64,000 nucleotides of DNA, taken from NCBI RefSeq assembly GCF_038002225.1, contig NZ_JBBOCA010000001.1:4402001-4466000 (forward strand), in the 5' to 3' direction. A model generated the notes under the pieces. It was given only the letters and a program-made list of their open reading frames with translations, was not told the origin of the DNA and did not search any database. The DNA is from Paenibacillus sp. FSL R7-0204 (GTDB lineage: Bacteria > Bacillota > Bacilli > Paenibacillales > Paenibacillaceae). Positions 41,892 to 50,026 of the stretch are shown piece by piece. A program made the translations under genes and the position numbers. Position 1 is the first letter of the stretch, and each line of letters starts with the position of its first letter.

Positions 41892-42830
41892 TTATCGCGT
41901 AGTACGCATCGGCTTCAGCTTGTCCATCCAGCCGCTGATTTGTTCAGCCGTCTCCGTGCTCTGCAACAGCCGTTGATAATCGTCCACGTAACCGCCGTCG
42001 CCGGCAAGCTGTCCGGCCCACTCATGGAACTCTTCGAACCGTGTCAGTGCGATACTGCGCTGCCCGAGAATCAGGTAGGCGTTCAGCAGCTGCTCTAACG
42101 ACTGCTCGGACGGATTGTTTTTATACTCCTGCTCACTGAGCTGAAGCTGATCGACCGCATATTGCTTGGTTAGCAGCTTATCCGGCACATAATTCGTCCC
42201 TTCCAGCTGGTAGATCCCCATCAGCGCCGGACCCAGGGGGGATTGACCCGGATAAGGACTGGCCAGCAGATCCTCGCTCCCGTCCTGATCCACATCCTCA
42301 TAATTCACGCTGAACAGATCGTTAACCGTCACCTGCATCGTTCCGTCGATCTCTTCGACCACAATAGACGCGTACGCCGGACGGTTGTCCATCAGACTGA
42401 ACAAGAAGGTATTCCGGTTGTTCTGCACAATCGCTTCGGCCCAGAGCTGCTCCTCTTCATTCCAAATATCGCCGCCTTCCAGGGTAAGCCCGGCCTTTTT
42501 ACTGTCAAAGACCATCTTCCCCTCTTTGACGATGGCGAACTGTGTATAGCTGAACTCCCCCTTATTCCAGTAATATACCTGAAAAATCTGCCCGTTCAAC
42601 TGAACCGCATCCATATGTACGAACCCCGAATACTCATCTGCTATCTCAGGGGACACTTCCGCTAGCGCCGCGGCAGCCGCATCTTCCTCCTGATGCCCTC
42701 CAGGTGCTGTTGAGAGATCCGCTGCCGGGGAAGCGGTTGGCGCTGCTGATGGATCTGCTGATCCGCCATCCCCTGTTCTTGAGCAACCCGCTATGATTGC
42801 TAAGGCTAACAATAAGGTTATAATCCGCAT
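41892..42830 (-). CDS. Lipoprotein of unknown function
   Basis: 312 residues. The signal peptide (MRIITLLLALAIIAGC) ends in the lipobox IIAGC at about residue 16. A low-complexity linker rich in Ala, Ser, Pro and Asp runs to about residue 50. The folded part has strands such as FSYTQFAIVKEGKMVFDSKK and a calcium-like DVDQDGSEDLL loop near residue 185, then a helical C-terminus of about 80 residues that looks like a small repeat domain (LLNAYLILGQRSIALTRFEEF). I do not recognise the family. AGGAGG lies five bases before the ATG. The DxDxDG motif suggests a metal-binding or VCBS-like element. Confidence 0.85.
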   Translation of the reverse strand: MRIITLLLALAIIAGCSRTGDGGSADPSAAPTASPAADLSTAPGGHQEEDAAAAALAEVSPEIADEYSGFVHMDAVQLNGQIFQVYYWNKGEFSYTQFAIVKEGKMVFDSKKAGLTLEGGDIWNEEEQLWAEAIVQNNRNTFLFSLMDNRPAYASIVVEEIDGTMQVTVNDLFSVNYEDVDQDGSEDLLASPYPGQSPLGPALMGIYQLEGTNYVPDKLLTKQYAVDQLQLSEQEYKNNPSEQSLEQLLNAYLILGQRSIALTRFEEFHEWAGQLAGDGGYVDDYQRLLQSTETAEQISGWMDKLKPMRTTR

Positions 42831-42925
42831 GTAATCCTCCTAAATGTCGTGTCGTGGTAGCATGACCTCCTGTATATCCATCCGGGAGCCCGCTTCGGAA
42901 ACATATACTGGTATGTGAGTTGCGG

Positions 42926-43621
42926 CTATCCTTCCAATCTGGCATGAAGCTCCGCGAGCTCTTCCTCCGTCAACCGTCTCCACTGCCCTTGCGGAAGACC
43001 GCTGAGCGTAATATGCATAATCCGTATCCGCTCCAGGCGGAGCACACGATAGCCCAGCGCCTTGCACATCCGGCGGATCTGCAGATTCAGCCCTTGGGTC
43101 AGAATAATCATGAACTCCTGATCCGAGATCCGCCGGGTGAGGCATGGCTTGGTCCGGGTCTCCAGAATATCTACACCCGCTGACATCTCCGCCAAAAAGT
43201 CTTCCGTGACCGGCTTATCCACGCTCACCCGGTATTCCTTCTCATGACTATGCTCGGAACGCATCATCCGGTTGACAATCGACCCGTCATTGGTCAGCAG
43301 AATCAGCCCTTCCGAGTGCTTGTCCAATCTGCCGACGGCAAAAATCCGGGATGGATAGTTGATATAATCTACGATATTCCCTTCCACATGCCGGGCGGCT
43401 GTACAGGTAATGCCTAGCGGCTTGTTCAGCGCCAGGTAGACCCGCTCCTCCCGGTCTGGAGTCACAGTAATTCCGTCTACAGCTACCGTATCTCCAGGCT
43501 CCACGCTTGCTCCAGGCGTACAGACCTGCCCGTTAATCGTGATCCTTCCGGCGGCAATCAGCCGATTCGTCTCTCTGCGCGGATAGACACCGGTCTCACT
43601 GATATATTTGTTAATTCTCAT
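42926..43621 (-). CDS. rluF: 23S rRNA pseudouridine synthase, RluF type
   Basis: 231 residues. An N-terminal S4 RNA-binding domain covers residues 1-55 (MRINKYISETGVYPRRETNR and GRITINGQVCTPG). The catalytic domain has the RsuA/RluB/E/F active site FAVGRLDKHSEGLILLTNDG near 93-112, with the essential Asp. The conserved GLNLQIRRMCKALGYRVLRL near 176-195 follows. RluF modifies U2604 (and in E. coli also tRNA-Tyr). RluB/RsuA assignments are possible, but the short N-terminus and GLNLQIRRM motif favour RluF. The ribosome-binding site is weak (GCGGG six bases upstream). Single gene. Confidence 0.9.
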   Translation of the reverse strand: MRINKYISETGVYPRRETNRLIAAGRITINGQVCTPGASVEPGDTVAVDGITVTPDREERVYLALNKPLGITCTAARHVEGNIVDYINYPSRIFAVGRLDKHSEGLILLTNDGSIVNRMMRSEHSHEKEYRVSVDKPVTEDFLAEMSAGVDILETRTKPCLTRRISDQEFMIILTQGLNLQIRRMCKALGYRVLRLERIRIMHITLSGLPQGQWRRLTEEELAELHARLEG

Positions 43622-43737
43622 GAAGTACCCGCTTTCAGGTCCTACATATGAAAGAACACCTGATTCACATAGCCATCAGATGTTGCCTCCAACCTATAAC
43701 CCTTATATTTGGTAATTATCAATGGGCAGATGTCCGC

Positions 43738-43920
43738 TTATTTAGCGCCTCCGGTTTTGTTGCTGCCGCTGCTGCTCTTAGCCGGTTTGGCTCCTTTGGC
43801 ACCTGGGCTGCCGGGAGGGCCGCTTCGGGCCGGCTTCACGGGTTTTGCTGTCTTATTCCAGCGGGTCCAGCCCTTGCTGCCTGTTCCTCTACCTGTGCCG
43901 CCGCCTTTACTTTTTGCCAC
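43738..43920 (-). CDS. Small lysine/glycine-rich basic protein
   Basis: 60 residues starting with GTG at 43920, which has GGAG seven bases upstream. The sequence is MAKSKGGGTGRGTGSKGW followed by a Lys/Pro/Gly/Ser-rich tail without hydrophobic core, so it should be unfolded and strongly basic. Short proteins that begin like this occur in Paenibacillus and Bacillus genomes. The role is unknown; nucleic-acid binding is plausible from charge. Confidence 0.6.
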   Translation of the reverse strand: MAKSKGGGTGRGTGSKGWTRWNKTAKPVKPARSGPPGSPGAKGAKPAKSSSGSNKTGGAK

Positions 43921-44002
43921 AATATCACTCCGTCAATATTCAGTTTTCGTCGTACATTACTCTATCTTACCATTATTTCGGGCGGATTGTCAGGTCCAAC
44001 TG

Positions 44003-44036
44003 CAAACAGCCTGCGCGGAGAGCCTCCGGCAGGCTG
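44003..44036 (-). terminator. Hairpin after asd
   Basis: On the minus strand CAGCCTG pairs with CAGGCTG across a 16-base loop, followed only by TTTGC, so termination strength is uncertain. Confidence 0.4.
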
Positions 44037-44070
44037 CATAACAGGTATCTATCCAAGAGCATAGAGTGGC

Positions 44071-45156
44071 TTATTTAGGCTGAATATATCCTTCGGCCTT
44101 AAGCAATTCGGCGATCAGTACCGCACCGCCGGCAGCGCCTCTTACCGTATTGTGGGACAGGCTGACGAATTTGTAATCGTACAGTGAATCCTCGCGCAAG
44201 CGTCCTGCGGAGATGCCCATGCCGTTCTCAATATCGCGGTCCAGACGGGTCTGCGGACGGTTCTCTTCCTCAAAATACGTGATGAACTGCTTAGGAGCAC
44301 TCGGCAGACCGAGCTCCTGCGGACGCCCCTGGAAGCTGTTCCAGCGTTCCAGAATCTCCTCGCGGGAAGGCTTCTGCTCAAAGGAAGCAAAGACAGCCGC
44401 CATATGGCCGTCAGCCACAGGTACACGAATACACTGTGTGGTGATTACCGGCTGCTCGCTTGGTACGATCCCTTCACTGGTTACCTTACCCCAGATCCGG
44501 AGCGGCTCCTGCTCGCTCTTTTCTTCTTCCCCGCCGATGAAAGGAATCACGTTATCTACCATATCCGGCCAGTCCGCGAAGGTCTTGCCTGCACCTGAAA
44601 TCGCCTGATAAGTAGTTACAACCACCTTGGAAGGCTTGAACTCATGAAGTGCATTCAGGGTAGGCATATAGCTCTGAATGGAACAGTTCGGTTTCACGGC
44701 GATGAAGCCGGTCTCTGTCCCCAGACGTTTGCGCTGCTGGGCGATAACCTCCAGATGCTCCGGGTTAATCTCGGGAATCACCATCGGAACATCAGGTGTC
44801 CAGCGGTGTGCCGAATTGTTAGAGATCACCGGTGTTCCGGTACGCGCATAAGCTTCTTCCAGCGCCTTGATCTCTTCCTTCTTCATATCTACGGCGCAGA
44901 AGATCAGATCCACATCCGCAGCCACTTCCTCTACCTTGGAGGCGTCTTGAACCCTAATGCCTTTGACTGCTTCTGGCATAGGGGTAGAGAGCTTCCATCT
45001 GCCTTGAACAGACTCCTCATAGGACTTGCCGGCTGAATTCGCGCTCGCCGCAATCGCCGTTACCTGAAACCATGGATGATTCTCCAAAAGTGCAATGAAA
45101 CGCTGGCCGACCATACCGGTACCGCCAACAATACCCGCTCTGAGCTTCCTCGACAT
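44071..45156 (-). CDS. asd: Aspartate-semialdehyde dehydrogenase
   Basis: 361 residues of the archaeal/fungal-like Asd branch. The NADP loop is AGIVGGTGMVGQRFIALLE near residue 7. The active-site cysteine is in AVKPNCSIQSYMPTLNAL near 155. The branch-specific GGEEEKSEQEPLRIWGK follows near 220. The catalytic His is in CIRVPVADGHMAAVF near 250. It converts aspartyl phosphate to the semialdehyde for lysine, diaminopimelate, threonine and methionine. The ATG at 45156 is used; the frame extends to a TTG at 45177 inside the AAAGGA site. A single gene with no other lysine-pathway gene beside it; B. subtilis-type Asd belongs to the other branch. Confidence 0.95.
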   Translation of the reverse strand: MSRKLRAGIVGGTGMVGQRFIALLENHPWFQVTAIAASANSAGKSYEESVQGRWKLSTPMPEAVKGIRVQDASKVEEVAADVDLIFCAVDMKKEEIKALEEAYARTGTPVISNNSAHRWTPDVPMVIPEINPEHLEVIAQQRKRLGTETGFIAVKPNCSIQSYMPTLNALHEFKPSKVVVTTYQAISGAGKTFADWPDMVDNVIPFIGGEEEKSEQEPLRIWGKVTSEGIVPSEQPVITTQCIRVPVADGHMAAVFASFEQKPSREEILERWNSFQGRPQELGLPSAPKQFITYFEEENRPQTRLDRDIENGMGISAGRLREDSLYDYKFVSLSHNTVRGAAGGAVLIAELLKAEGYIQPK

Positions 45157-45279
45157 AAGAAATTCATTTCCTTTCAAGCAGCGCCTAGCGAAAGACGCTT
45201 TTTAATAACCGATTATAAAGGATAGCGGCATGTTACACAATATGTGATTATAAAGTAAGTGTTTCCTCTTCTAATAAAA

Positions 45280-46521
45280 TTACCGCGTCATCCCCAGCCG
45301 CTTCGCCAATTCACCCAGCTCCTGGCCCTTCAGCGCCCCTTCCACCAGGACAGGCAACAGTGCCGGAGTACAGGCGAAGCAAGGCGTTCCATCACGGGCG
45401 AGCTGAGCGGCCAGCCGTTCATCATAGGAAGGCTTACCCTCATCGGAGAGGGCCAGCAGCGTCATCGTCCGCACCCCGGATTCCCGCAGCTCGCGCATCC
45501 GCCGGACCAGACCGGCCTGATTGCCGTTCTCGTACAGATCCGATACGATAATGAACAGCGTCTTCTTCGGCTCCTCGATGAACTGCTCGCAATACTTCAC
45601 CGACTTATGAATATCCGTGCCGCCCCCGAGCTGGATGCCGAAGAGCATGTCAACAGGATCATTCGCACATTGCTCCGTCAAGTCTACCACCTCGGTGTCA
45701 AAAGCAACGACACGCGTGTTCAGCGCCGGGATACTGGCGAAGATCGAGCCGATCACCGACGCCCAGATCACAGAGCTGGCCATCGAGCCGCTCTGGTCAA
45801 TATCCACAATGACCGTCCATTCCTTGCTGCGGCGGGCCCGGTCGAAATAGAAGAAGCGCTCGGGGATAATCATCCGCCGCTCTGCATCGTAGTGCTTCAG
45901 GTTGCGCTCAATCGTCCGTTTCCAGTCCAGCCCGCTGAGTGAAGGCAGCGGGGAATGCTGCCGCTTGTTGAGTGCACCGGTGACCGCACGGCGGATGTCG
46001 GTCTCCAGCAGCTTGACCAGCTCATCCACAAGCGCCTGGACGAGCATTCTTGCGGTATCTTTGGTTTTCTCCGGGATTTTGCCCTTGAGTGCCAGCAGCG
46101 TACCGACCAGCTGAATATCCGGCTTCACTGCCGCCAGCAGCTCCGGCTCGAAGAGCAGCTGCTTCCAGCCCTTGCGCTCCATCGCATCGGTCTGAATAAC
46201 CGAGACTACATCCTCCGGGAAGAAATTCCGCACATCCCCGAGCCATTTGGACAGGTTAATCGCAGCATGTCCCGAGCCTGCACCTCTGCCCTTCGAAGCG
46301 GCAGCGGCACTCCCTTCTGCCTTACCTGCGCCTGTCTCATTATAGATAGCAGCCAGCGCTGCATCCATAATCAGCTCTTCCTCGCTTAAGCTCCGGCCGC
46401 TGCCTGAGCCGAAGCCGGGCAAGGCTTCTTCCGCTTCCTGCCCCAGAATCAGCCGCCAGCGTGTAAGGGCGCTGTTCTGGTTATCCTCCTGTAACTCTTC
46501 CTTCAGCTCTTCTTCACCCAT
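45280..46521 (-). CDS. VWA-domain protein of a MoxR-type operon (YehP-like)
   Basis: 413 residues. Residues 1-215 are helical with a Gly/Ala/Ser-rich linker near 70-85. Residues 230-400 are a von Willebrand A domain with a complete metal-binding MIDAS site: VDIDQSGSMASSVIW near 237, LGGGTDIHKSVKY near 298 and LFIIVSDLYENGN near 322. VWA proteins paired with MoxR ATPases are thought to act as the client-binding or chelatase-like partner. The start follows the stop of the DUF5682 gene without a gap, so translation is coupled. It is the last gene of the five-gene operon; no obvious terminator follows. The layout resembles E. coli YehP. Confidence 0.9.
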   Translation of the reverse strand: MGEEELKEELQEDNQNSALTRWRLILGQEAEEALPGFGSGSGRSLSEEELIMDAALAAIYNETGAGKAEGSAAAASKGRGAGSGHAAINLSKWLGDVRNFFPEDVVSVIQTDAMERKGWKQLLFEPELLAAVKPDIQLVGTLLALKGKIPEKTKDTARMLVQALVDELVKLLETDIRRAVTGALNKRQHSPLPSLSGLDWKRTIERNLKHYDAERRMIIPERFFYFDRARRSKEWTVIVDIDQSGSMASSVIWASVIGSIFASIPALNTRVVAFDTEVVDLTEQCANDPVDMLFGIQLGGGTDIHKSVKYCEQFIEEPKKTLFIIVSDLYENGNQAGLVRRMRELRESGVRTMTLLALSDEGKPSYDERLAAQLARDGTPCFACTPALLPVLVEGALKGQELGELAKRLGMTR

Positions 46522-48867
46522 CTACAGGTCCCCGAAGTCAAAATCATTCAGATCATCCAGCATTTTGGCTTCCTCCTCCTTCAGTTCTCCTGTCAGAATC
46601 TCGGCGGCTTGCTCTGTGTTCACGCCCCACAGCTCACCCAGCAGCTCGGCGATCATCGTCTTCTCACGCGGGGAGAAGGTACTGAACGCCCGGCGCAGGA
46701 AGACCAGCGCACGCTTGAACTCCTCATCCTCCAAGGCGTTGATATAGTCATTCAGCTGCTCCCACAGGCTCATCCGCGACAGCAGTCCATAGCGGTTACG
46801 CATGGACAGGCCTTCGAACCAGCCTGCCCCAAGGTCTGCCGGTATCCCTGGGGACAAGCGGCGCGACACCTCTGCCGCAACCTCTCCGGCGGGGATGGCT
46901 CCACGCTCCATCAGGATCGCGCAGGCGAAGCCCGACAGCCGCGGGTTGCGGTCATCCCGCTGCGCCAGCTGCAGCAGCTCCTGCAGCCACAGAGCCGTAT
47001 CCGCAATCTCGCTATGCTCCTGCGAGATGTTGTTCAGGTCATTCATTGCGCCGATCATCAGCGCCGCCGCTTCATCATTACAGCCGCTGGCATCCAGCAG
47101 GAACAGGCAGCCCCGGCGGAACAGCTCCTCCAGCAGCGGTACGAACGGGGCCGTATCCACCTTGCGGATGTCGCCGTATCCGATGATCTTGGCCAGTTCC
47201 CTTGCAGCCGTGGCAATCGAGACAACATCCCGGCTGTCTACCGCAAGGCGCTGCAGCACGCGGCTGCTCTCCTCCATCTGCGTGGTCATGGCACATTCGC
47301 AGGCGGTGACAATCAGCGCAGAGGCCTCAGCGATAGAGCTGCATTCCAGCAGCTTCTCGCGCAGAACGTAGGCTGCCGCCACCTCAATGGTCTCGCCCAG
47401 CAGTGTAGACTCCACGATCTCAATCTCTACCTCCGGCGCCCACTGGAGGACCCAGTGCTCTGCCCAGGTCGCCCCGGACTGGCCGCTCGGCACATTCCGG
47501 GCGAAGTGGATGCCGAGCAGCTCCAGCCGGTGGAACAGCACCGAGCGGTGCAGATCGAGATAAGCCGCTTCACTGCTTGACACCCGGCGGTTCTCGCGCA
47601 GATCCAGCGTCAGGTCGCTGGCTACAGTCGATCTGTACTTCTCCAGCTTGTAGCGCTTCAGCAGCCGGTTCAGGTCATCCTGAATCGGCGTCTGGCTGAC
47701 GCCATCGGCCAGCCTTCCGATATTCGTACCGACATCCACCCGGGCCAGCGAATCGGCGATAACGGCCAGATCACCGTGGCCGAGCAAGGTCTGTGCGGCA
47801 TCGCGCAGATCGCGCAGCGTAGGTGCGCTTCCACCGTGCAGCGCCGCCAGCGACTCTGCCAGCCGCACCGCTTCAATGACTTCGGCCGTGGAGCGGTGTG
47901 TCCCTGCTCTGCGCACCATCCGGGCCACAGAGGAGAGATAGAGATGGGGCAGCTCCTCAGCGCGGCCTGAGGCCATCAGCTCCCACATCATCTGGAAGTA
48001 GTGCGGAGCCGCGTTGCCCGCACCGTAACCCGACATGGTGGAGAGCTTATAGTAGGAATACGGCATCAGCGTCAGCTTGGTAGAGCGTGAAGGCAATGAC
48101 GCAAGCTCCGTATCGCTCATCCCCTCCGAGAGATCAGCCAGTGCGGCGGCGTGGTATGCACCGCAGATCACAACAATCTTCTCCGGCAGATGCCCTTCTT
48201 CAATCTTGAGCTTAATTCTCCGCCTCATATAAGATTCGCGCAACGCGTTATAAGCATATTCCCGCGGCTGCTCTGCACGCTCCGTGGACTCCGACAGCTC
48301 CCGCATCTGGGCAGAGAAGGCCAGAATCGCGGCGCGGTATGCGCCGCCGCTGGCGTTATGCTCGTAATTACGCTCCCAGTACATATCATAGTCATGCTCA
48401 CCGGCAAGCCGGGCAATCCGGCTGTATACGGACTCCGGCTCACTGACTTCCTCTTCCGCCGGCTCCCCCTGTTCTTCAGCTACAGGCTTCAGCTCCGGGC
48501 GTCCGCCAGCATCCTGCCGTAAAGCATCCTGCAGCCCCAGCGTTACAGAGGAAGGCAGGTCGATGAACTCGGCCTGTGCTCCATGCTCCTGAGCCCATTT
48601 CATCCCCTGATATTCCGGGGAATACACAGCGAACGGCCAGAGCACCGTCCGTACGGGCAGATCCTCGGTGAAGGCCAGAATAGCCACCGGCGGCTTCGTT
48701 ACCGCGTGGGTTAAATGACGGATCTCTCCGCTTGCATCGCTCGGCCCCTCAATCAGCACGGCGGTCGGCTGCAGTTCGTTCAAATATTCCAGGACATGCC
48801 TGGCACCGCCCGGAGACAGATGCCGGACTCCGAAGACATGAACGCCGGCAACCGCTGCCCTGCTCAC
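46522..48867 (-). CDS. DUF5682-family protein of a MoxR-type operon (YehM-like)
   Basis: 781 residues. The N-terminal 250 residues contain three spaced motifs: VFGVRHLSPGGARHVLE near residue 12, TAVLIEGPSDASGEIRHL near 35, and IVVICGAYHAAALADLSEG near 230. A Gly-x-x-His start, a buried Glu-Gly and a Gly-x-x-His near the end recall the EreA/TraB/Tiki/ChaN superfamily of membrane-independent hydrolases, so an enzymatic N-terminal domain is possible. The remaining 500 residues are helical, with repeats of the ARM/HEAT kind (VVSIATAARELAKIIGYGDI). It starts with GTG inside the MoxR gene stop (GTGA overlap) with AAGGAG eight bases upstream. The family name is firm; the enzymatic idea is inference. 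Confidence 0.88.
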   Translation of the reverse strand: MSRAAVAGVHVFGVRHLSPGGARHVLEYLNELQPTAVLIEGPSDASGEIRHLTHAVTKPPVAILAFTEDLPVRTVLWPFAVYSPEYQGMKWAQEHGAQAEFIDLPSSVTLGLQDALRQDAGGRPELKPVAEEQGEPAEEEVSEPESVYSRIARLAGEHDYDMYWERNYEHNASGGAYRAAILAFSAQMRELSESTERAEQPREYAYNALRESYMRRRIKLKIEEGHLPEKIVVICGAYHAAALADLSEGMSDTELASLPSRSTKLTLMPYSYYKLSTMSGYGAGNAAPHYFQMMWELMASGRAEELPHLYLSSVARMVRRAGTHRSTAEVIEAVRLAESLAALHGGSAPTLRDLRDAAQTLLGHGDLAVIADSLARVDVGTNIGRLADGVSQTPIQDDLNRLLKRYKLEKYRSTVASDLTLDLRENRRVSSSEAAYLDLHRSVLFHRLELLGIHFARNVPSGQSGATWAEHWVLQWAPEVEIEIVESTLLGETIEVAAAYVLREKLLECSSIAEASALIVTACECAMTTQMEESSRVLQRLAVDSRDVVSIATAARELAKIIGYGDIRKVDTAPFVPLLEELFRRGCLFLLDASGCNDEAAALMIGAMNDLNNISQEHSEIADTALWLQELLQLAQRDDRNPRLSGFACAILMERGAIPAGEVAAEVSRRLSPGIPADLGAGWFEGLSMRNRYGLLSRMSLWEQLNDYINALEDEEFKRALVFLRRAFSTFSPREKTMIAELLGELWGVNTEQAAEILTGELKEEEAKMLDDLNDFDFGDL

Positions 48868-49967
48868 TCGTTCATCTCCTTGCAGGCTTGATAGAGTCCG
48901 CGCCAGTCCGCTCCTTTTTTCTTCATTACATTATCCAGATATTCCTTCCACACCAGCTTATCCTTGTCGTCATCCTTGACGATCGCCCCTTGGAGTCCCG
49001 CTGCCAGATCCTCGTCGGTCAGTTCTCCGCTCCCGAAGCTTGCCGCCAGTGCCATGCTGTTCGTCAGCAGCGAGATGGCTTCTGCTGTGGAGATTACACC
49101 GGCTGGAGTCTTGACCTTCTCCTTCTTGTCGAGGGTCATGCCGCTGCGCAGCTCGCGGAAGATGGTGACCACCTTCAGCAGCGCTTCATCCGCCGGAACA
49201 GCAGCCTGCAGCTCATACGAGGAGGCAATCTCACCCACACGCTTCTTCACAATGGACAGCTCCGTCTCAAGGTCCGATGGCGCAGGCAGCACAATGATAT
49301 TGAAGCGCCGTTTCAGAGCAGCAGACATCTCATTGACTCCGCGGTCCCGCGTATTAGCGGTGGCTATAATGGAAAAGCCCTTGCGGGCACTGGTCTCCTT
49401 ACCCAGCTCCGGCACGGAGATCGTCTTCTCTGACAGAATCGAGATCAGCGCGTCCTGTACCTCGGAGGCACAGCGGGAGATTTCTTCAAACCGGGCAATT
49501 CCTCCATCCTCCATCGCCCGCATAATCGGGCTCTTGACCAGCGCCTCCGGCGTCGGTCCGTTCGCCAGGAGCATGGCGTAGTTCCAGGAATAGCGCACAT
49601 GCTCTTCGCTTGTTCCCGCCGTCCCCTGCACCACCATACCTGAGTTGCCGTAGATCGCCGCTGCCAGATTCTCGGACAGCCAGGATTTCGCCGTACCCGG
49701 CTCCCCGATCAGCAGCAGTGCACGGTCGGTGACCAGTGTGGCAACCGCCATCTCGATCAGCCGGGTGTTGCCGATGTATTTCGGCGTAATCACGGTCTTG
49801 CCCGCCTTGCCGCCAGTAATGAACGTGAGAACTGAACGCGGGGACATCTGCCATCCGGCCGGAATACGCCCGGTGTCCTCCTTGCGCAGAGCCTCCAGCT
49901 CATCCTGGTACAGGATTTCGGCAGGCAGACGCATGTAATCCTGAAGCTGATCTTGTTCTGTTGACAT
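48864..49967 (-). CDS. MoxR-type AAA+ ATPase (YehL-like)
   Basis: 367 residues. Walker A is LIGEPGTAKSWLSENLA near residue 90, Walker B is GIARFEEISRCASEVQDAL near 155, sensor 1 is IIATANTRDRGVNEMS near 200, and the arginine-finger region is ALKRRFNIIVLPAP near 217. The C-terminal lid continues to the end. MoxR ATPases work as hexamers that remodel or load cofactors into client proteins, usually together with a VWA protein. AAGGAG lies eight bases before the ATG at 49967. It follows the HEAT gene by about 60 bases and overlaps the DUF5682 gene by four. The family is sure; the clients are unknown. Confidence 0.92.
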   Translation of the reverse strand: MSTEQDQLQDYMRLPAEILYQDELEALRKEDTGRIPAGWQMSPRSVLTFITGGKAGKTVITPKYIGNTRLIEMAVATLVTDRALLLIGEPGTAKSWLSENLAAAIYGNSGMVVQGTAGTSEEHVRYSWNYAMLLANGPTPEALVKSPIMRAMEDGGIARFEEISRCASEVQDALISILSEKTISVPELGKETSARKGFSIIATANTRDRGVNEMSAALKRRFNIIVLPAPSDLETELSIVKKRVGEIASSYELQAAVPADEALLKVVTIFRELRSGMTLDKKEKVKTPAGVISTAEAISLLTNSMALAASFGSGELTDEDLAAGLQGAIVKDDDKDKLVWKEYLDNVMKKKGADWRGLYQACKEMNE

Positions 49968-50026
49968 GTACACCTCTCCTTAGTTACAGCATTGTAGTGA
50001 AAAGATAAGTCCAGATGGCTCAGGTA

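Noticed and set aside
46609..47580. 323-residue open frame on the plus strand opposite the DUF5682 gene
   Set aside because: Gln/Arg/His-rich antisense shadow of a well-supported gene, without a start signal.
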